Of a DNA stretch of 15,385 nucleotides, positions 1-5,260 are shown piece by piece; the stretch's first letter is position 1; each line of letters opens with the position of its first letter. The notes under the pieces are model-generated. The model did no database searches, was not told the origin of the DNA, and saw only the letters and a list, made by a program, of their open reading frames with translations. Source of the stretch: an uncultured Clostridium sp. (GTDB lineage: Bacteria > Bacillota > Clostridia > TANB77 > CAG-508); the NCBI GenBank assembly GCA_946545035.1, contig CAMNND010000014.1:1-15385 (forward strand), read 5' to 3'. A program made the translations under genes and the position numbers.

Positions 1-1
1 G

Positions 2-73
2 GCAATAGAGAATTCATATGATGCTAGAAAACTTGCTATGAAAAAACAAAAAAGCGGACATCAAAAACCATAA
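2..73 (+). CDS. 3' end of an unidentified gene (partial)
   Basis: The frame starting at base 2 stays open to a TAA at 71-73 and encodes the last 23 residues of a protein whose start lies upstream of the window. The visible tail is basic and hydrophilic (residues such as ARKLAMKKQKSG). It is followed 27 bases later by a strong terminator, which supports a real gene end. The other two forward frames hit stops or lack this placement. The family cannot be named from so short a tail. Confidence 0.6.
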   Translation, partial: AIENSYDARKLAMKKQKSGHQKP

Positions 74-100
74 ATTTATTAAAAATTACTTGTTTATATA

Positions 101-157
101 AAAACTTAAAGTTATAATGATATTGGAAGAATATTATTATAGCTTTAAGTTTTTTTT
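101..157 (+). terminator. Rho-independent terminator of the upstream partial gene
   Basis: A long hairpin: the left arm at 101-124 pairs with 130-153 around a GGAAG loop, with two G-U wobbles. It runs into eight T bases at 150-157. The A-run on the left arm could make it work in both directions, but no minus-strand gene converges on it here. Confidence 0.85.
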
Positions 158-212
158 AATCTTTTTCTAGTATTAATAACACCGATGATACAAATTACAT
201 ATATTAAGTTAC

Positions 213-242
213 TTCACAAAAAAATCACAAAACAAATATAAA
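213..242 (+). promoter_or_regulatory. Weak candidate promoter for the alarmone synthetase operon
   Basis: TTCACA at 213-218 and TATAAA at 237-242 are 18 bases apart, in the AT-rich gap between the upstream terminator and the gene at 294. A promoter is expected here because of that terminator, but the match is only moderate and other AT-rich hexamers are nearby, for example TATATT near 199-204. Confidence 0.3.
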
Positions 243-293
243 AAGAAAACAAATGTATCATAGAATGTTATTATGCAAAGGAGGAATTAATTT

Positions 294-959
294 ATGGGTG
301 ATATACAGGGCAAGCAAGTGCTGAGATTGGATAATTTTTTAATGAACTCAGAAAAAATTAATTCATCAGATGATACATACAACAAGTTAATGTTTGTGTA
401 TTCAGCAGCAATAAAAATGCTAGAAACAAAGCTTGAAATACTTCAAGATGAATTTAAATTTTTCTATGGATGTTCAGTAATTGATCATACCAAGACAAGA
501 ATAAAGAAACCAGAAAGTATAATAAAAAAACTAGAGGGAAGAAAACAAGAGCTAACATATCAAAGCTTAGTAGAAAATGTAAATGATGTTGCTGGTGTTA
601 GAATTGTATGTCCAATGAAGGATGATATATACACTGTAGCGGGTATTCTAAAGAACACGCCGGATATAAATGTTATTCTGGAAAAAGACTATGTGGCAAA
701 TCCTAAAAAGAGCGGATACGCAAGTTATCACATGGTTGTCGAAGTTCCAGTTCAGGTTCTAAGACAAACAATACCGGTAAAGGTTGAAATTCAGATTAGA
801 ACGCTAGCGATGGATTTCTGGGCAAGCTTAGAGCATGATATTAAATATAAGAGCAATAATAAGATTAGTAAGAAAGTTTCAAATGAATTAGTAAAATGTG
901 CTAAAATTATAAATAATATGGATAATCAAATGGTTTCAATTAAAAATTTTGGAGAATAA
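294..959 (+). CDS. Small alarmone synthetase, (p)ppGpp synthetase (RelA/SpoT domain, YjbM/RelQ-like)
   Basis: This 221-aa protein has only the synthetase domain, the usual size of stand-alone small alarmone synthetases (COG2357), which move pyrophosphate from ATP to GDP or GTP to make (p)ppGpp. Visible motifs, in order: RIKKPESIIKKLEGR (69-83), the G-loop region; DVAGVRIVC (98-106); NPKKSGYASYH (136-146), contributing to nucleotide binding; VEIQIRTLAMDFWASLEH (164-181), holding the conserved EIQIRT and W-x-x-LEH signatures. There is no HD hydrolase domain and no TGS or ACT region, so it is not a full-length Rel. AAAGGAGG at 277-284 lies nine bases before the ATG and fixes the start. Two small genes follow in the same transcription unit, so it heads an operon. 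The sequence does not decide between RelP and RelQ subtypes. Confidence 0.9.
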   Translation: MGDIQGKQVLRLDNFLMNSEKINSSDDTYNKLMFVYSAAIKMLETKLEILQDEFKFFYGCSVIDHTKTRIKKPESIIKKLEGRKQELTYQSLVENVNDVAGVRIVCPMKDDIYTVAGILKNTPDINVILEKDYVANPKKSGYASYHMVVEVPVQVLRQTIPVKVEIQIRTLAMDFWASLEHDIKYKSNNKISKKVSNELVKCAKIINNMDNQMVSIKNFGE

Positions 960-989
960 CTAACCATTAATTAATATACGGAGGATAAA

Positions 990-1163
990 ATGGAGATTGC
1001 AAATGCTACATACGTGGAGGAAAATTTGTACCCTGTAATGAAAAGCATCACAAAATCTGCCCTCAAAGCAAATATTACACAAGAAGCATATGCAAACTAT
1101 TTAAATTGCCTGAACAGGGAAGGAAGAGCAACTGAAGAGGTACTTGAAAATAACGAAAGATAA
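990..1163 (+). CDS. Small hypothetical protein, 57 aa
   Basis: A short open frame encoding 57 residues, starting MEIANATYVEENL and ending EEVLENNER. It starts at an ATG five bases after a GGAGG (980-984) and stops at TAA 1161-1163. It lies 30 bases after the alarmone synthetase and 23 bases before the next gene, so all three are probably co-transcribed. The protein is predicted to be mostly helical and soluble, with one cysteine (C40) and no membrane segment or signal peptide. I do not recognise the family. The good ribosome binding site and tight packing support it as real. Confidence 0.7.
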   Translation: MEIANATYVEENLYPVMKSITKSALKANITQEAYANYLNCLNREGRATEEVLENNER

Positions 1164-1186
1164 AATAATGACTTGGGGGAGTAGTT

Positions 1187-1639
1187 ATGGAGAAAAAATA
1201 TGCAAGAGCATATACTGAAGTTTTAGAGATATTAAAACATATTCCGAAAGATGAGCTTGAAAGGATACCAAAATCTGAGCTTCAGTTTTATGAAGATAAT
1301 TGTGATAAAAATTATAAGTACGAATACAATCTGGATTTAGCTGTAGATAAGCAAGCAATTTCTAAAGAGGCAAATACTGTTATTGTTGCTTTGTATATGA
1401 ATTATTTTGCTAACGAAAAACAAAAGGGAATCATCGAGAAAATATTAAAGCAAAATTCCATTGAGGAAGAAAAAGCTAAGAATGAAAAATATGATGTTAA
1501 TAAAATTTTCGAAAAAAACCAAAATGAACATAATGGAGCAAATAAGAGCGAGAATTTACCTGTTGATATTAGCAATAATCAAGATAGTTTTATAAAAAAG
1601 ATTATTAATAAAATTAAAAGCTTATTCAAAAAGGATTAA
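1187..1639 (+). CDS. Hypothetical protein, 150 aa, with basic amphipathic C-terminal helix
   Basis: The protein has a helical N-terminal domain (residues 1-90) starting EKKYARAYTEVLEILKHIP and containing KSELQFYEDNCDKNYKYEY. Then comes a charged, Asn-rich linker (about 92-134) and a short basic tail, IKKIINKIKSLFKKD, that could form an amphipathic helix. I know this architecture only as an unnamed conserved family in Clostridia-type genomes, and no function can be assigned. A GGGGGAG at 1175-1181 precedes the ATG by five bases. It is the last gene of the alarmone synthetase unit, since a hairpin terminator follows directly. The tail resembles the end of the 73-aa protein at 9805-10026. Confidence 0.8.
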   Translation: MEKKYARAYTEVLEILKHIPKDELERIPKSELQFYEDNCDKNYKYEYNLDLAVDKQAISKEANTVIVALYMNYFANEKQKGIIEKILKQNSIEEEKAKNEKYDVNKIFEKNQNEHNGANKSENLPVDISNNQDSFIKKIINKIKSLFKKD

Positions 1640-1658
1640 TACTAATATTAGTTATTAT

Positions 1659-1702
1659 AAAACTTCCATGATGTATTTATAATGTGCATTATGGAAGCTT
1701 TT
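1659..1702 (+). terminator. Rho-independent terminator after the alarmone synthetase operon
   Basis: CTTCCATGATG at 1663-1673 pairs with CATTATGGAAG at 1687-1697, with one G-U wobble. An A-run precedes it and CTTTT follows. The structure covers the most upstream ATG of the next open frame (1682), which argues that the next protein really begins further downstream. The loop contains TATAAT at 1678-1683, which could also act as a -10 box for the next gene, although no good -35 is visible. Confidence 0.7.
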
Positions 1703-1744
1703 GCATGTATGTATAAAAAGATAAAGAAAGGTAGTAAATGCACG

Positions 1745-2359
1745 ATGGGGACATACGTAACTCTTAAATCTAAAACAAAGCTTGGATGCGACATATGTGA
1801 TAAATGTTGTGTGAATAGAGGAGATATTAAAATAACACCAGTTAATATACTTGAAATAAGTAGATTTATGCAGCTATCTTTACATGAGTTTGTTGAAATA
1901 TATACAGAAAAAATTAAAGAGCAACCTTTAGAGCTTGTCATCAAAGCTAGAGGCGAACGTAATAGATGTATTATGAATGATGGTGTTACTTCAAGATGTA
2001 CGATACATCCGGTTAGACCAATGCAGTGCGCTACTTTTCCACTTGTGCCGGTAGATTTAAAAAAAGACTTATTTTATAAACAAGATACTTGTGTTTGTAC
2101 AAATCAACCAGAAACTAAAGTTATAGATTGGTTAGATGGTAAAAAAGGAATATATATTAAGTACAAGAAAATATATATGGAGTGGGTTAATTTTATAGAG
2201 GGGATACAGAGAGTTTGGGATAGAATTCCTGCTAAATACCAAGAGGAGATATTTAATCTTGTTTATTATAATTATAAGAGCGATGATGAAGATATAGAAA
2301 AGTGCGTTCTGAAAAATATAAATAAAGCAAAAAGAATAGTGTATAAGCTTAAACCATAA
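1745..2359 (+). CDS. YkgJ family cysteine-cluster protein
   Basis: The N-terminal cluster C15-x2-C18-x2-C21-C22, followed by a later CxI-HP...RPMQC segment (C85 and C95), is the signature of the YkgJ/UPF0153 family. These are small proteins thought to hold zinc or an iron-sulfur cluster; their biochemical role is mostly unknown. Additional cysteines at 75, 116 and 118 could add ligands. The C-terminal half (130-204) is helical and charged. The frame is open back to an ATG at 1682, but that ATG lies inside the preceding terminator hairpin and has no ribosome binding site. I chose the ATG at 1745, which follows AAAGAAAGG (about 1723-1731) and gives 204 residues beginning just before the cysteine cluster. 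The gene is flanked by terminators on both sides and appears monocistronic. Confidence 0.85.
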   Translation: MGTYVTLKSKTKLGCDICDKCCVNRGDIKITPVNILEISRFMQLSLHEFVEIYTEKIKEQPLELVIKARGERNRCIMNDGVTSRCTIHPVRPMQCATFPLVPVDLKKDLFYKQDTCVCTNQPETKVIDWLDGKKGIYIKYKKIYMEWVNFIEGIQRVWDRIPAKYQEEIFNLVYYNYKSDDEDIEKCVLKNINKAKRIVYKLKP

Positions 2360-2404
2360 AAAAGCTGCTGTTAGTATGAGGGGTATGCTAACAGCTTTTT
2401 TTTA
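2358..2404 (+). terminator. Rho-independent terminator after the YkgJ-family gene
   Basis: CTGTTAG at 2368-2374 pairs with CTAACAG at 2388-2394. The stem extends through AGC/GCT and an A-run after a small bulge, and is followed by eight or more T bases (2396-2403). It overlaps the stop codon by two bases. Confidence 0.85.
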
Positions 2405-2411
2405 TTTTAAA

Positions 2412-2428
2412 AGTCAAAAAAGGTCAAA
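2412..2428 (+). promoter_or_regulatory. CtsR operator, upstream copy
   Basis: The direct repeat AGTCAAA-AAA-GGTCAAA fits the CtsR heptad consensus (A/GGTCAAA-NAN-A/GGTCAAA) exactly. It ends 17 bases before the -35 box of the ctsR promoter. Confidence 0.9.
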
Positions 2429-2445
2429 AAATTTTATAAAAACTA

Positions 2446-2473
2446 TTGACATTATTTTTTTTAGGTATATAAT
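2446..2473 (+). promoter_or_regulatory. Sigma-A promoter of the ctsR operon
   Basis: A perfect TTGACA (2446-2451) and a perfect TATAAT (2468-2473) are separated by 16 bases. CtsR operators lie on both sides, as expected for a strong housekeeping promoter held off by the CtsR repressor. No CIRCE (HrcA) inverted repeat is visible here, so regulation appears to be CtsR only. Confidence 0.92.
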
Positions 2474-2481
2474 ACTATTAA

Positions 2482-2498
2482 GGTCAAAGAAAGTCAAA
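2482..2498 (+). promoter_or_regulatory. CtsR operator, downstream copy, with an extra half-site
   Basis: GGTCAAA-GAA-AGTCAAA fits the CtsR consensus. It starts eight bases after the -10 box, so bound repressor would cover the transcription start. A third heptad-like unit, AGTCAAG (2498-2504), directly abuts it and ends close to the ribosome binding site. Confidence 0.92.
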
Positions 2499-2520
2499 GT
2501 CAAGAAAGGAGGATTCTATT

Positions 2521-2964
2521 ATGAGAATGTCAGATATGATAGAAGAATTTATAAAAGAATTATTTGATAAAACAGATTATATAGAGATACAAAGAAATGA
2601 TTTAGCGGAACAGTTTAATTGTGTACCTTCACAAATTAACTATGTAATATCTACAAGATTTAAACCAGCACAAGGATATTATGTAGAAAGTAAACGTGGT
2701 GGTGGAGGACATATCACAATAAAAAAAATGAATATAAAAAAAAGTGATTACATAATGCATGTAATTGAAAGTGTAGATAAAGAAATAACTTCTCAAGAAG
2801 TAGATATTTTCATAAGTAACTTACTTTCATATGATGTAATAACCGAGGAACAAGCAAAACTTTTAAAAGTTGCAACAAGCGATAACGTTTTAATTGTTCC
2901 AAGCGGTTATAGAGATTTACTAAGAGCAAGTATATTTAAAAATATGCTTATTAATCTTGTTTAA
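2521..2964 (+). CDS. ctsR: CtsR, transcriptional repressor of class III stress genes
   Basis: This 147-aa dimeric winged-helix repressor binds the GGTCAAA repeats in front of its own operon. Residues 4-68 form the DNA-binding domain, with SQINYVISTRF (37-47) in the recognition helix region and SKRGGGG (57-63) in the wing. R59 lines up with the wing arginine (R62 in Bacillus) that McsB can phosphorylate to release DNA. Residues 75-147 are the helical dimerisation domain. AGAAAGGAGG at 2503-2512 stands eight bases from the ATG at 2521; the second ATG two codons later is too far away. It is first in the operon, so CtsR controls its own synthesis along with mcsA, the TIGR04076 pair, mcsB and clpC. 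Length and motifs are normal for the family. Confidence 0.96.
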   Translation: MRMSDMIEEFIKELFDKTDYIEIQRNDLAEQFNCVPSQINYVISTRFKPAQGYYVESKRGGGGHITIKKMNIKKSDYIMHVIESVDKEITSQEVDIFISNLLSYDVITEEQAKLLKVATSDNVLIVPSGYRDLLRASIFKNMLINLV

Positions 2965-2997
2965 ACATAGAATATAAAATAAAGGAGGATGATTTAT

Positions 2998-3576
2998 ATG
3001 TTATGTTCAAATTGTGGTAAAAATGAAGCAAATGTTCATTATACTCATGTTATTAATGGTGAGAAGACAGAATACAATTTGTGTGATGAATGTGCAAAAA
3101 AACTCGGTATAGATGAAATGGATTTTAGTATGCCAATTAGTTTTTCAAATTTTATAAGTGATTTTTTTGATGAGGATAGTTTACTTCCAAGTTTTTCTGG
3201 AAATATGATTACAAAATGTCCTAAATGTGGTTTAACATATGAAGATTTTGCTAAAAAAGGAAAATTTGGATGTGGAGAATGCTACAATACCTTTTCTAGT
3301 AGAATAGAATCAGTTTTAAAGAACTTACATGGCTCTGCTAAACATAGAGGAAGAGCTCCTCAAAGATTAGCTGAAAAGACTACAAAATTATTTGAAAATG
3401 ATAATGACAAACAAGATAGTGTTCAAGTAAAACATGAACCATTGGTTGATAAGACTATGGAACAAATCGATAAGTTAAATAGTGATATTAAACTTGCTAT
3501 TAAGGAAGAGCGTTATGAGGACGCAGCAAAGATAAGAGATGAAATTAAGAAATTAGAAGAAAAGAAAAATAAATAG
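2998..3576 (+). CDS. mcsA: McsA, zinc-binding activator of the protein arginine kinase
   Basis: McsA binds and activates the McsB kinase and is linked to heat and heavy-metal stress. With the ATG at 2998 the protein has 192 residues. Two four-cysteine zinc sites are visible: C3/C6 with C29/C32, and C74/C77 with C92/C95. A C-terminal UVR segment (about 152-190, with RYEDAAKIRDEIKKLEE) matches the UvrB/UvrC interaction motif normal for McsA. An in-frame ATG at 2989 was rejected because it touches the ribosome binding site AAAGGAGG (2981-2988); the ATG at 2998 has a nine-base spacing. The gene lies 33 bases after ctsR. The usual next gene, mcsB, is displaced by two small cysteine-rich genes. Confidence 0.95.
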   Translation: MLCSNCGKNEANVHYTHVINGEKTEYNLCDECAKKLGIDEMDFSMPISFSNFISDFFDEDSLLPSFSGNMITKCPKCGLTYEDFAKKGKFGCGECYNTFSSRIESVLKNLHGSAKHRGRAPQRLAEKTTKLFENDNDKQDSVQVKHEPLVDKTMEQIDKLNSDIKLAIKEERYEDAAKIRDEIKKLEEKKNK

Positions 3577-3612
3577 TATTAGTTTATAATCAATAAAAAT
3601 AAAGGAGATTAT

Positions 3613-3873
3613 ATGGGAAGAAAAGTTAAAATAACGATAACAGAAAGTAAATGTAGAAGTGGTTTTCATAAAGCTGGAGAAGAGTACATCATAGATGACA
3701 GCATTTGTCCGCCAATTTGTATGGAGCTTTGGCATTATGCATATCCATATGTATGGGCACTGTTAAATGGTGCTGAAGATGATAATCCAGATGGAGGTAG
3801 GGCAGCGTATACTGATGTTATATGTCCAGATGAAGGACGAGTTCATATGCATATAGAAGCAATTGAAGATTAA
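3613..3873 (+). CDS. TIGR04076-type small cysteine protein, copy 1
   Basis: This 86-aa protein has the features of the uncharacterised TIGR04076 family: a MGRKVKITI start, an ESKCRSGFHKAGEEY segment, ICPPICMELWHYAYPYVWAL, and the end DVICPDEGRVHMHIEAIE. Four cysteines (14, 32, 36, 71) and histidines 19, 41, 78 and 80 could bind a metal or do thiol chemistry, but no activity is established. There is no signal peptide or membrane segment, so it should be cytoplasmic. It lies 36 bases after mcsA and 28 before copy 2, without a terminator, so it is transcribed with the ctsR operon and should be CtsR-controlled. AAAGGAG (3601-3607) is five bases before the ATG. The family call rests on remembered motif similarity; the placement between mcsA and mcsB is unusual. 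Confidence 0.85.
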   Translation: MGRKVKITITESKCRSGFHKAGEEYIIDDSICPPICMELWHYAYPYVWALLNGAEDDNPDGGRAAYTDVICPDEGRVHMHIEAIED

Positions 3874-3901
3874 TAGATGAGAAGAAGTAAAGGAGATTAT
3901 T

Positions 3902-4165
3902 GTGGGAAGAAAAGTAAAATTAACAATAGTAGAAAGTAGATGTAGAAGTGGATTCCACAGAGCAGGGGATGAATTTGTTATTGATGAAGATCATACAGTA
4001 TGTCCTCCAATGTGTATGGAGTTATGGAACTATGCATATCCATATATATGGTCATTATTAAATGGTGGAGAATCAGATGATGGATTTAAAGGAAAGAAAA
4101 AATCTAACGATGTAATCTGTCCAGATCAAGGTAGAGTACATTTACACATTGAGGTAATTGAATAA
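3902..4165 (+). CDS. TIGR04076-type small cysteine protein, copy 2 (GTG start)
   Basis: An 87-aa paralogue of the preceding gene, about two-thirds identical by hand alignment. All four cysteines are kept (14, 34, 38, 73), as are H19, H80 and H82, while H41 of copy 1 becomes N43. The copies differ most at the loop before the C-P-P-x-C motif, which is two residues longer here, and in the segment after LLNG, which is acidic and Gly-rich in copy 1 but carries a GKKK run here. The start is GTG, six bases after AAAGGAG (3889-3895). The ribosome binding region TAAAGGAGATTAT is shared with copy 1, a trace of tandem duplication. mcsB follows 20 bases later. Many silent and conservative changes suggest the duplication is not recent. 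Confidence 0.85.
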   Translation: MGRKVKLTIVESRCRSGFHRAGDEFVIDEDHTVCPPMCMELWNYAYPYIWSLLNGGESDDGFKGKKKSNDVICPDQGRVHLHIEVIE

Positions 4166-4185
4166 TAAAAATTGGAGGTAATAGT

Positions 4186-5211
4186 ATGTCAAATTGGTAT
4201 TTACAAACAGGAAAGGATTCTGATATTGTAATCAGCTCAAGAGCAAGGCTTGCTAGAAACCTTGCTGAGTTTAATTTTAAAAATAGTTACGTTAAAGACG
4301 AGTCAAAAAAAGTACTTGATAAGATGGAAGAAATAACACCAAGTCTTGGGTACGGCTTGAAGTTCTGCAAAATGGAAAATATAGATTATATAACAAAAGT
4401 TAGCTTGATGGAGAAACATTTAATTAGTCCTGAGTTTGCCATGAAGGAAGGTAAAAATCAAGCGATTCTAATAAATGATGATGAAAATATATGTATCATG
4501 GTTAACGAAGAAGATCACTTAAGACTTCAAGTATTTAGCAGTGGCTTAGAAATTGAAAATTTAGTTGGCCTTATTATAGAAATAGATGATAAACTAAGTT
4601 CACTTGTCGATTATGCTTATAGTAAAGACTTTGGATATCTAACAGCTTGTCCAACAAATGTTGGAACTGGACTTAGAATATCTATAATGGTTCATTTACC
4701 GGGATTAGCTTTAACTGGAAATATTTCAAAAGTACTTAGTGCGGTTAATAGCTTTGGTATGAATATTAGAGGTATATATGGTGAAGGTTCAGAAAGCAAA
4801 GGTGATATGTACCAAATATATAACAACCAATCATTAGGCCTTACTGAAAAAGAAATTATGAAGAATGTTAAAGCTGTTACAGATAAAATTATAGAGCAAG
4901 AGCGTTTGGCTAGAAAGAACTTAGAAAAGAAACCAATAGAGCTTGAAGATAGAGTGTATAGATCATATGGACTACTTACAAATAGCAGAAAGATGACATC
5001 GGATGAATGTAGAGCTCTTTTATCTGATGTAAAACTTGGTACTGATTTAGGTATTATTAAAGAGCTTGATGATGCAAAAGTTAGAAAGCTTGAACTATAT
5101 ACACAAGTTGGAAATCTACAAAAACTTATTGGTGATGAATTAAATGCTTACGATAGAGATATTAAGCGTTGTGAAGTAATTAAGAATTTGATTAATGATG
5201 AAAATAAATAG
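4186..5211 (+). CDS. mcsB: McsB, protein arginine kinase
   Basis: McsB moves phosphate from ATP to arginine side chains of client proteins, marking them for ClpC-ClpP, and also acts on CtsR. The 341-aa protein has the phosphagen-kinase fold: SSRARLARN (17-25), NEEDHLR (107-113), CPTNVGTGLR (155-164) with the conserved C155, and GEGSESKGDMYQI (199-211). Near the C-terminus RDIKRC (324-329) corresponds to the RDXXRA phospho-arginine receptor motif that mediates allosteric activation; alanine is replaced by cysteine while both arginines and the aspartate are kept. TTGGAGGT (4172-4179) is six bases before the ATG. Its activator McsA is encoded upstream and its unfoldase partner ClpC downstream. 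The opposing phosphatase YwlE is not in this window. Confidence 0.95.
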   Translation: MSNWYLQTGKDSDIVISSRARLARNLAEFNFKNSYVKDESKKVLDKMEEITPSLGYGLKFCKMENIDYITKVSLMEKHLISPEFAMKEGKNQAILINDDENICIMVNEEDHLRLQVFSSGLEIENLVGLIIEIDDKLSSLVDYAYSKDFGYLTACPTNVGTGLRISIMVHLPGLALTGNISKVLSAVNSFGMNIRGIYGEGSESKGDMYQIYNNQSLGLTEKEIMKNVKAVTDKIIEQERLARKNLEKKPIELEDRVYRSYGLLTNSRKMTSDECRALLSDVKLGTDLGIIKELDDAKVRKLELYTQVGNLQKLIGDELNAYDRDIKRCEVIKNLINDENK

Positions 5212-5260
5212 AAATTCAAAATTCTAGGGAATTGTTTAATCAAAAGGAGGGATGTTTAAG

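Noticed and set aside
1682..1744. Longer N-terminus for the YkgJ-family protein
   Set aside because: The ATG at 1682 lies in the loop and arm of the preceding terminator and lacks a ribosome binding site, so the ATG at 1745 was taken.
2376..2567. Open frame of 63 codons between the YkgJ-family gene and ctsR
   Set aside because: It begins inside a terminator hairpin, runs through the CtsR operators and promoter, overlaps the start of ctsR and has no ribosome binding site.
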